Positions 34,558 through 41,747 of a DNA stretch of 64,000 bases are shown piece after piece. The position numbers and the translations under genes are program-made. The stretch is from Gemmatimonas sp. GTDB lineage: Bacteria > Gemmatimonadota > Gemmatimonadetes > Gemmatimonadales > Gemmatimonadaceae. Location: positions 1 to 64,000 of the forward strand of contig NZ_JANPLK010000082.1 of NCBI RefSeq assembly GCF_031426495.1. The letters run 5' to 3'. The notes under the pieces were generated by a model. The model searched no databases, was not told the origin of the DNA, and saw nothing but the letters and a program-made list of their open reading frames with translations. How positions within the stretch are numbered: position 1 is the stretch's first letter; each line of letters opens with the position of its first letter.

Positions 34558-36111
34558 TCACGTGAAGACGCGGAACCACAGCGCGAAGAACTGTTTCGCC
34601 CGCGACGTGAACGCCCGCTTGCGCCAAGCATCGGCGGCACGCCGGAACACTTCGGCCTGCGTGGGATAGGCGTGGATCGCTTTGCCGACGGCGCCGAGTC
34701 CGATGCGGTTGGTGATCGCAACGGTCATCTCGCCGATCATCTCACCGGCATGCGTGGCGACGAGTGTCGCGCCCACGATGCGGTCTGTGCCGGCGGCTAC
34801 GTGCACCTTCAGGAAGCCGTGCGGTTCGTCGTCGAGACGCGCCCGGTCATTGTCCTCGAGGTTCACGTGAATCGTGTCGATGCGTACACCCTGAGCGGAG
34901 GCTTCCTCAACGGTCATACCGACGTGTGCGACTTCAGGGTCGGTATACGTGACGCGCGGGACGACCAGCGCACTGGCGCGCCCGCCGCCGATACCGAAGA
35001 AAAGCGCATTGGCCACGACCAGCCGCGCCTGCGCATCGGCGACATGCGTGAACTGGAGCGCGGAGGACACGTCGCCGATCGCATACACCCGCGGATTCGA
35101 CGTGCGCAGCCGTTCATCGACTCTGACCCCTTTCGGGGTGAAGCGAATGCCGGCCACGTCAAGACCGAGGCCGTCGACGTTCGGCGTGCGTCCGGTGGCT
35201 ACGAGCACGCGCTCAGCCTCCACCACTGACGGAGCGCCGTCACCCGAGAGATGCACGCTGAACTGTTGCCCGTCATGCAACACGCGTTCGACGTTGGCCC
35301 TATGCACCATCCGCACGCCGTCCGACTCAAGTGCGGTCGTTACGATGTGCGCGGCATCCGCATCATCACGCGGGAGGAGGTGCGCGCCAGCATGCACGAG
35401 GGTGACGGCGCTGCCGAATCGTGCGAATGACTGGGCGAGCTCGGCACCGATAGGCCCACCACCAATCACGAGCAATCGCGCCGGGCGCTCGGTGAGCGAG
35501 AAGATCGACTCGTTCGTGTCGTACGGCGTCTCGGCGAGACCGGGAATCGGTGGCCGCGCCGCCCGCGCGCCGGTGGCGATGATCGCCCGGCGGAAGCGCA
35601 GTACCGTGTCGTTCACCGCGATCGCATCGGGTGCGGTGAAGGCGGCGTTGCCGAGGAACACATCGATGCCGAGCGAGCGGAATCGCTCCACGCCATCGAC
35701 GGGGCTGATGGCGGCGCGCAGGCCGCGCATGCGGGCCATCACCGCACCGAAATCGCCGTCGTTGGTGACCTGCGGGCCGCCGAAGCGCCCGGCGGCCGTA
35801 CGGGCGTCTCGCCACGCGCGGGCCGCGCGAATCACGGCCTTGGAGGGGACGCAGCCGAAGTTGAGGCAATCGCCGCCGAACATGTGCCGCTCGATGAGCG
35901 CGACACGAGCACCGAGGCCGGCCGCAATCGCGGCGCTGACGAGTCCAGCCGTTCCGGCACCGATCACGACCAGGTGATAGCGATCCTTCGGCACCGGCGC
36001 GATCCAGCCTTTCGGCGCGACCGTGCGCATGAGCTGCGCATTGGCCTCGTCGAACGGGAGCAGCGGCATGTCGGAGGGCCAGTCAGGCGGCGGGGAATCG
36101 GACAAGCGCAT
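34558..36111 (-). CDS. MerA/lipoamide dehydrogenase-like FAD disulfide oxidoreductase
   Basis: A 517-residue class I pyridine nucleotide-disulfide oxidoreductase. The FAD motif is VVIGAGTAGLVSAAIAAGLG, and the redox-active pair is GGDCLNFGCVPSK. The NAD(P) motif is LLVIGGGPIGAELAQSFARFG. A second FAD contact is VYAIGDVSS, and a dimer-interface region contains YPTQAEVFR. It lacks an N-terminal HMA domain, and the C-terminus (FFALWFRVFT) has no Cys-Cys pair. It is therefore unlikely to reduce Hg(II) as classical MerA does, although databases often call such proteins mercuric reductase. The disulfide substrate is unknown. It shares an operon with DUF3047. Confidence 0.9.
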   Translation of the reverse strand: MRLSDSPPPDWPSDMPLLPFDEANAQLMRTVAPKGWIAPVPKDRYHLVVIGAGTAGLVSAAIAAGLGARVALIERHMFGGDCLNFGCVPSKAVIRAARAWRDARTAAGRFGGPQVTNDGDFGAVMARMRGLRAAISPVDGVERFRSLGIDVFLGNAAFTAPDAIAVNDTVLRFRRAIIATGARAARPPIPGLAETPYDTNESIFSLTERPARLLVIGGGPIGAELAQSFARFGSAVTLVHAGAHLLPRDDADAAHIVTTALESDGVRMVHRANVERVLHDGQQFSVHLSGDGAPSVVEAERVLVATGRTPNVDGLGLDVAGIRFTPKGVRVDERLRTSNPRVYAIGDVSSALQFTHVADAQARLVVANALFFGIGGGRASALVVPRVTYTDPEVAHVGMTVEEASAQGVRIDTIHVNLEDNDRARLDDEPHGFLKVHVAAGTDRIVGATLVATHAGEMIGEMTVAITNRIGLGAVGKAIHAYPTQAEVFRRAADAWRKRAFTSRAKQFFALWFRVFT

Positions 36112-36147
36112 CAGGCAGGGGCAAGAGAAGACAGCACGTTCACGGAC

Positions 36148-36915
36148 TTATCGCACCGACGGCGCGTCGTCGACGCCGAACACGATCGCCGTTTGATCGG
36201 GTGAAAGCCGGAGCGTGCGCGCCAGCCGATCCCACCACGAAAAGAGTGAGCTGAAGTTCGTATTTTGCTCGGCGACCACCACGGAATGATGCACCTTGTG
36301 AAGATGCGGCGTCACGATGACCACCCGAAGCAGCCGGTCCAGCCTGTCGGGCAGGCCGACATTGGCGTGCTGAAACTGCACGACGGCTAAGAGCGCGACT
36401 TCGTACACCGCGAATTGCTCCACGCTGCAGCCAATGAGCGCGAGCAGCGGCACCCGGGCGATCGATGACAGGGCGATCTCGCCGAGATGAAATCGACTCG
36501 CGGTCGTGGCATCCATGTGCCGATCGGAGTGATGGAGTCGATGGAAGCGCCATAAGCCAGGCACGATGTGATTGAGGCGATGCCACGCGTACGTCCAGCC
36601 ATCGAGCAGCAGGATCGCCACGATCCAGCCGGTCGCGCCGGGCAAGGGAGCCCAGTGCAACACGCCAACGCCATGCTCGCGGCTCCAATCCATCGCGGCA
36701 ATCCACACCCCGAGAAAACCGAAGCGCACCAGTATGACATTCACAAGTCCGATGGCGATGTTCTTCATGCCGTGGACGACGCGATCGCGAACGGACTGCG
36801 GTCCGTGTCCGAATAATGGGAAGAACGGCTGCACCGATTCCCACAGCACGAGCACGGCCAGTACGGTCAGTGCCGCTGGCAGCCGAAACGCCGTGATCTG
36901 ATCGGCGAGCTTCAC
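36148..36915 (-). CDS. Fatty-acid hydroxylase / sterol desaturase family membrane protein
   Basis: A 255-residue membrane di-iron enzyme. The His clusters of the superfamily are in place: HRLNH, HRLHHSDRH, and HLHKVHH towards the C-terminus. About four membrane helices are seen (for example LTVLAVLVLWESV and ATGWIVAILLLDGW). It hydroxylates or desaturates a lipid, with the substrate unknown. The start is GTG at 36915, 7 bp after the VOC gene stop, implying cotranscription. Confidence 0.9.
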   Translation of the reverse strand: MKLADQITAFRLPAALTVLAVLVLWESVQPFFPLFGHGPQSVRDRVVHGMKNIAIGLVNVILVRFGFLGVWIAAMDWSREHGVGVLHWAPLPGATGWIVAILLLDGWTYAWHRLNHIVPGLWRFHRLHHSDRHMDATTASRFHLGEIALSSIARVPLLALIGCSVEQFAVYEVALLAVVQFQHANVGLPDRLDRLLRVVIVTPHLHKVHHSVVVAEQNTNFSSLFSWWDRLARTLRLSPDQTAIVFGVDDAPSVR

Positions 36916-36922
36916 GAGTGCG

Positions 36923-37306
36923 CTACACCGTCTCGAACAAGGCGCACACCGCGCCCGCCGGATCTTCGATCATGGCGTACCGCCCGGTCGTGCCCATGTG
37001 GCGCACCGGCATCACGATCTTGCCGCCCAGCGCCACCACCGCGCGCAACTTCTCATCGAGCCCCGATACGGTGATGTACACGATCCACTGCGGCGGAATC
37101 CCGCTGTTGGCACCACGCGCATGGCACACGCCCGCCTGCGGTGCCCCGTCGGCGCCGAGCATGAGGTAGTCGTCGTAGTCGCCCATGCTGAGCGGCATCG
37201 GCGTCCAGTCGGTCACCTTGGTGTAGAACTCGTGTAGCTCCGTGGCGTTGGGCACGGTCAGATCGGTCCAGCTGATGCGGCCGAGTGGGGCCGGGGTGTC
37301 GCTCAT
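36923..37306 (-). CDS. VOC (glyoxalase-fold) family protein
   Basis: A 127-residue single-domain VOC protein. The beta-alpha-beta-beta-beta units are seen in ISWTDLTVPNATELHEFYTKVTDWTP and in YITVSGLDEKLRAVVALGGKIVMPV, ending MIEDPAGAVCALFE. Only part of the usual His/Glu metal ligands are recognisable, so dioxygenase, lyase or binding roles cannot be separated. It lies 63 bp after the NirK-like gene on the same strand. A diverged remnant of a different VOC gene is present at 48475-48552. Confidence 0.88.
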   Translation of the reverse strand: MSDTPAPLGRISWTDLTVPNATELHEFYTKVTDWTPMPLSMGDYDDYLMLGADGAPQAGVCHARGANSGIPPQWIVYITVSGLDEKLRAVVALGGKIVMPVRHMGTTGRYAMIEDPAGAVCALFETV

Positions 37307-37369
37307 GCGCAGCTCCGGTTGAGATCGCGTGGTGGCTACGCGAAGCTACGCCGATCACACGCCATGTGG

Positions 37370-38608
37370 CTACGGTTCGACCACCAGAATCCCGATGGCG
37401 CCCTTCTGTCCGTGCCCGAAGCCGTGGTTCACAAATGGGAATTCTCCCGGTACGTCGCAGACGAGTTCGAACACCATGCCGCCGCCCGCGGGGACGGTGA
37501 AGGTCTGCACGCCGCGAATGGGCGTGCCGGGCGGTGCGCCGAGGTACACGGTGTCGAACTGCTCGCCGACGACGTGAAAGTGCGACGGATGCGTGGGGCC
37601 GGCCGACACGACCCAGAAGCGTACCCGATCGCCCACCTTCACCCTGATGGGGGCATCCATGTACTGATTGGGGCGTCCGTTAAACGCCACGAAGTCGGGC
37701 AGCATCGCCGTCATCTTGGCGTAATCGAAGGCCCGTACGCCGTTCACCGCTTCCGCGAGATAGAACTCGCTCTGTACGATGACGAACTCCTTGGCCGGCG
37801 GCAGCGGCTCGCGCGGCGACACCACAATCGCGCCGTACATGCCGGAGCCGATGTGCATGAGCACCGGGGCGGTGCCGCAGTGGTACATGAACGCGCCGGC
37901 AAATCTGGGCGTGAACGAAAATTGTACCGACTGCCCCTTTGTTACGGACCGAAACGCGTGCTTGGGATCGATCTGCGCCGCGTGAAAGTCCATCGAGTGC
38001 GGAATGTCCACGTCGTTCGTGAGCGTGAAGTCCACGGTGTCGCCGACGCGACAGTGCACGATCGGTCCGGGGATGTCTCCCTCGAAGGTCCAGGCCGCCA
38101 CCACGGTGTCCTTGGAGATCCGCACCGGTACCTCGCGCGCGTGCCAGTTCAGCGCGAGGCGGTTGCCGGGGGCCAAGGGGGGCAGCGCGGGATCGAACCG
38201 ACGAAAGGCGGTCTGGCTGGCGCCGGCTGTTGCGGCCGCCGTGGCCGACGTGCCTTCGTGATGTTCCTCGCGCAGCACGGCGGAGTCGAGTCGACTGTTC
38301 GAGTTGTCGAGCGGTACGACTCTCGAGCCAGCGCTGTCGCGAATGGCCGCGGCTTTGTCGGCATCTCCGGCCGGAGCGCACGCCGCCAACGCCGCCCCGA
38401 CGCCTGGGATCGCCAGCGACAGGGTCGAGGCGCGCGCCAGAAATGCCCGGCGGTCTGTCGATCCCGCCGGTGCCGGCTGCACGATCGCACTCGAATCGAG
38501 TACCAGCACCGCCTGATCGTCGGCATACAGCTGATGAAACGGAGGCAAGTCCTCACTGAGGAGGCGATCGACCAGCGACGAGAGACGTGGGACCGTCGAA
38601 TCAGTCAT
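37370..38608 (-). CDS. NirK-like copper nitrite reductase, lipoprotein form
   Basis: A 412-residue two-cupredoxin-domain protein. Type 1 copper ligands are His204 (PHSMDFH), Cys244 (YHCG), His252 and Met257 (MHIGSGM). Type 2 ligands are His209, His243 and His395 (FVNHGF). A catalytic Asp sits at 207, and His343 (PSHFH) lines up with the second catalytic His. All positions expected for NirK are filled, so nitrite reduction to NO is plausible. The N-terminal ~100 residues are extra: a Tat-like RRAFLARAS motif, then a lipobox (ALAAC, Cys77) and a low-complexity linker. The ATG at 38608 has no clear ribosome site. It diverges from the M20 peptidase gene. Confidence 0.85.
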   Translation of the reverse strand: MTDSTVPRLSSLVDRLLSEDLPPFHQLYADDQAVLVLDSSAIVQPAPAGSTDRRAFLARASTLSLAIPGVGAALAACAPAGDADKAAAIRDSAGSRVVPLDNSNSRLDSAVLREEHHEGTSATAAATAGASQTAFRRFDPALPPLAPGNRLALNWHAREVPVRISKDTVVAAWTFEGDIPGPIVHCRVGDTVDFTLTNDVDIPHSMDFHAAQIDPKHAFRSVTKGQSVQFSFTPRFAGAFMYHCGTAPVLMHIGSGMYGAIVVSPREPLPPAKEFVIVQSEFYLAEAVNGVRAFDYAKMTAMLPDFVAFNGRPNQYMDAPIRVKVGDRVRFWVVSAGPTHPSHFHVVGEQFDTVYLGAPPGTPIRGVQTFTVPAGGGMVFELVCDVPGEFPFVNHGFGHGQKGAIGILVVEP

Positions 38609-38710
38609 GACGATGTTCGGGAGGAGTGGACGACCGTGCAGCGTGACGACCTCGGCTGGGGTAGCTTCTGGAAGCCAAAAATCCCCGTCCCGTCGGCTCG
38701 AGGTCATTGC

Positions 38711-40129
38711 ATGATTCGCTCCGCACTCCGTACGCTCGCGCTCCCTTCGCTGGCCGCGGCACTGCTGTCCACAACGATCCCAGCCCGCGCGAACGCACAG
38801 GCGGCGGATTCAACCGCGCTCCTGCTGGCGCAACTCATTCGCGCCAACAGCAGCAATCCGCCCGGGCACACGCAGCAGATAGCCGACATTCTCGCGCCGC
38901 TCTTTCGCGCGCGTGGATTTCAGGTGGATATCATCCCCACACCGGACTCCGCCAAGGTGCACTTCTTTGCGCGCCTGAAGGGGAACGGATCGAAGAAGCC
39001 ACTGCTGCTGGCGGCGCACGCCGATGTGGTAGGCGTGGAGCGCGAAAAATGGAGCGTCGATCCCTTTGCCGGCGTGATCAAGGATGGAGCCGTGTACGGG
39101 CGGGGCGCCATCGACTTCAAGGGAGGCATCGCCGTTTTCGCGCGGGCCGCGATGTTGCTGGCGGATCGCAATGTGCCACTCGATCGGGATGTCATCTTTC
39201 TCGCCGAGGCCGACGAAGAAGGGGCGCCCATGAACACCACGTGGCTCTCGCGCCAGCATTGGGACAAGATGGACGCCGAGTTCGCACTGAACGAGGGCGG
39301 TTGGATCATCAAGCGTGACGATGGGCGCGTGCAGTATGTGAGCATCTCCACGTCGGACAAGCGTGTGATGAGCGTGACGCTGACAGCCAAGGGTACGAGC
39401 ACGCACGCCTCGATGCCGATGCCCGACAATGCGCTGGTTACTGTCGGTCGTGCCCTGGCCAAGCTCGGCAGCTACGAAACACCGATCGAGTTCACCCCCG
39501 ATTCACGCAAGTATTTCGCGACGCTGGCGAAGACGAGCACGGGCGAGACGGCGCGCCTCTACACGCAGCTGCTGAACGGTACGCCGCAGCAAGTGGACGC
39601 CGCCGACCGGATGCTCTCGCGGGATCCGCTCATCCATTCGCTCATGCGCAACACCATCGCGCCGGTCATTGTGGCCGGTGGGTTCCGCAGTAATGTCATT
39701 CCCGGCTCGGCCGAGGTCACGCTGAACGTGCGTCTCATTCCGGGCAGCGATCCGGCAGCGCTGATCGGCACGCTCGAGAAGCTGTTCAACGATCCGTTGC
39801 TCACCGTGAAGATGACGACCGCGTTGGCCGCGTCGTCGCCGGCATCGCCTGATACGTCGCTCCTGTACCGTGTCCTCGCGGCCGAATCGAAGACCCAGTG
39901 GCCGGAGGCTGAGGTGACGCCGTACCTGTTTCAGGCCGGTACCGACGCCGCGGCGTGGCGTAATCGCGGGATCCCGGTGTTCGGCATCTACCCGTATCCC
40001 ATCAGCACGGACGAGTTGCGCCGGATGCACGGCAACGATGAGCGGGTCAGTGTCGAGTCGTTGCGGCAAGGTACGGAGATGGTATTCCGCACCTTGAAAC
40101 GAGTCGCTGGCTCGAGCGCAGCGCGCTGA
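38711..40129 (+). CDS. Exported M20/M25/M40 family metallopeptidase
   Basis: A 472-residue dinuclear zinc peptidase with a signal peptide (LALPSLAAALLSTTIPARANAQ). The M20 motifs are LLAAHADVVG (first zinc ligand and catalytic Asp) and YGRGAIDFKGG (bridging Asp). The catalytic Glu pair is LAEADEEG. A lid-domain His region lies near STHASMPMPDNA, and the last ligand is in YPISTDELRRMHGNDE. It resembles carboxypeptidase/dipeptidase members acting on peptides outside the cytoplasm. The frame is open far upstream, but that part lies over the nirK-like gene. The stop codon falls in the first unit of a 14-bp tandem repeat. Confidence 0.93.
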   Translation: MIRSALRTLALPSLAAALLSTTIPARANAQAADSTALLLAQLIRANSSNPPGHTQQIADILAPLFRARGFQVDIIPTPDSAKVHFFARLKGNGSKKPLLLAAHADVVGVEREKWSVDPFAGVIKDGAVYGRGAIDFKGGIAVFARAAMLLADRNVPLDRDVIFLAEADEEGAPMNTTWLSRQHWDKMDAEFALNEGGWIIKRDDGRVQYVSISTSDKRVMSVTLTAKGTSTHASMPMPDNALVTVGRALAKLGSYETPIEFTPDSRKYFATLAKTSTGETARLYTQLLNGTPQQVDAADRMLSRDPLIHSLMRNTIAPVIVAGGFRSNVIPGSAEVTLNVRLIPGSDPAALIGTLEKLFNDPLLTVKMTTALAASSPASPDTSLLYRVLAAESKTQWPEAEVTPYLFQAGTDAAAWRNRGIPVFGIYPYPISTDELRRMHGNDERVSVESLRQGTEMVFRTLKRVAGSSAAR

Positions 40130-40161
40130 GCCCAGCGCGCTGAGCCCAGTGCGCTGAGCCC
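40120..40161. repeat. 14-bp tandem repeat, three units
   Basis: AGCGCGCTGAGCCC occurs at 40120-40133 and 40134-40147, and with one change at 40148-40161. The first unit contains the M20 peptidase stop codon, so every unit carries an extra in-frame-type TGA. Probably slippage in the intergenic tail. Confidence 0.85.
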
Positions 40162-40179
40162 GGCCTGACACAGCGAGAA

Positions 40180-41523
40180 CTACGCCTTCGCCTTGGCCGC
40201 TCGATGGCGATACGACAGCACGTAGAGCCCGCTGGCCACGGCGGCGGTGACCAGAATGCTGCTCCATTCGGCCATCGTGATCGACGTCAGCAATCCGATG
40301 ATGACCACGCAGGCGAGGATCGGCACCACGCCGGCGCCCGGGACGCGGAAGGGAATGCCACCCGACTGCACATTCCGTCGGCGCAGTTCCAGCGCGGCCA
40401 CGGCACAGGCGAAGTACACCAGCAGTGCCGCCACGTTGGCAATGATCGCCAGCGGCCCGAATCCGCTGGTGATGGCCAGTGTGCAGGTCACCGCCAGTTG
40501 TAGGGCGATCGCGATATGCGGCGTCTTCCACGTGGGATGCACGGACGCGATCGGCGCCGGCAGAAATCCGTCGCGAGCGAACGCATAGAGCGCACGGGGA
40601 ACCGCCAAGGCCATGCCACTCAGATAGCCAAACGTCGAGACGACGACGCCGATCAGCAGCAGCGTGCGGCCCCACGGTCCAAGCACCACGCCCGCGGCAT
40701 CGGCCAGCGGTGTGGCCGACGTGGCCAATGCTGCGCCAAGCACGCCCTGCGCGACATACTGCAGCGCGACGTACAACACGGTGATGCCGATCATCGCCAC
40801 GAAGATCGCACGTGGCACGGTGCGCGACGGGTTCTCTACCTCGCCGCTCGGTACGAGCGCGGTCTCGATTCCACTGAACGCGAAGATCAGCACGATGCTG
40901 GCGCGCAGCACATCCCCGGAGGCGGGCACGGTGGCAATCGCGAGGTTCTCGCCCTGAATGGAAAACACCCCGACGGCGATCAGCAGGAGCAATGGGGCCA
41001 GCTTGGCGACGGTCGTGACCTGATTCAGTCGACTGCCCTGACTGACCCCGATCATGTTCACGCCACCAACAATGGCGAAGGTGGTGATCAGGAGCGCCGC
41101 GCGCGGGATCGGTCCGGCCAAGGCGGGGATGAGGGTGGCCGCGTTGTCCGCGTAGACCGTGGCCACGGCGGCCACCGCGTAGGTGCCAAGGAGCCACAGC
41201 ATCACGCCGGCCTGGAAGCCGAAGAACGGGCCGAACGCCAGCTCGACGTAGGCGTAGGGACCGCCGGTGAGCGACACGCGGCTACCCGCTTCGGCGATGC
41301 ACATCACGATGAGCCCCATAGCCACCGCACACACGAGATACGCCAGCGGTGCCGCCGCCCCCAGCGCGCCGGCGACGGAGGCCGGCAGGCGGAAAATGCC
41401 ACCCCCGATCGTCACGTTGGCGATGGCGGCCGCCAGCCCCCACACGCCGACCGCCCGAACCAGCGAGTGCTCGGACCCACGCGTGGGTCCCGTTGAGGAG
41501 GAGGCGGTGCGGCTCTGGGGCAT
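40180..41523 (-). CDS. APC-family amino acid permease
   Basis: A 447-residue transporter with about twelve helices. The APC signature is at the start of helix 1 (IANVTIGGGIFRLPASVAGALG). Other typical blocks are SLTGGPYAYVELAFGPFFGFQAG and FAFSGIETALVPSGEVENPSRTVPRAI, the latter containing the conserved helix-6 and loop region. It takes up or exchanges amino acids or polyamines across the inner membrane. The ATG at 41523 is preferred; the open frame reaches 41583 without a better start. It is a monocistronic gene, convergent with the peptidase gene. Confidence 0.9.
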   Translation of the reverse strand: MPQSRTASSSTGPTRGSEHSLVRAVGVWGLAAAIANVTIGGGIFRLPASVAGALGAAAPLAYLVCAVAMGLIVMCIAEAGSRVSLTGGPYAYVELAFGPFFGFQAGVMLWLLGTYAVAAVATVYADNAATLIPALAGPIPRAALLITTFAIVGGVNMIGVSQGSRLNQVTTVAKLAPLLLLIAVGVFSIQGENLAIATVPASGDVLRASIVLIFAFSGIETALVPSGEVENPSRTVPRAIFVAMIGITVLYVALQYVAQGVLGAALATSATPLADAAGVVLGPWGRTLLLIGVVVSTFGYLSGMALAVPRALYAFARDGFLPAPIASVHPTWKTPHIAIALQLAVTCTLAITSGFGPLAIIANVAALLVYFACAVAALELRRRNVQSGGIPFRVPGAGVVPILACVVIIGLLTSITMAEWSSILVTAAVASGLYVLSYRHRAAKAKA

Positions 41524-41676
41524 GCGAGTTGCTCTGAGATGAAGTCGTGCGGAACAGGGATGAGACGTACCCCGAGTGCGCAACGTAAGCGACGTTCCGG
41601 CAACGCCCTAGCGCTGGCGCGCGTAACTACGTGAACCCTTGCTCCACGACTGGGCGGGGAACACTGTTCAGAGACG

Positions 41677-41729
41677 TTTCCGCCCGTGGTTCCCGCCTGT
41701 CGTTCCCGCCCGGCACTGTTGTTCCCGCC
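41677..41729. repeat. TTCCCGCC short repeats in a 5' leader
   Basis: TTTCCGCC at 41677 and TTCCCGCC at 41690, 41703 and 41722 are spaced 13, 13 and 19 bp just before the DUF1592 gene. An inverted near-copy (GGCGGGGAA) lies at about 41653. They could bind a protein or form alternative hairpins in the leader. Confidence 0.6.
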
Positions 41730-41747
41730 CCGCCCCGAGGCTTTGGG

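Noticed and set aside
37319..38710. Upstream extension of the M20 peptidase frame (to 936 codons)
   Set aside because: The extension is antisense to the NirK-like gene and has shadow composition. The peptidase signal peptide begins at 38711.
39503..41197. 564-codon frame on the minus strand across peptidase and permease genes
   Set aside because: It covers parts of two well-supported genes in other frames and its product is Arg-rich low-complexity.
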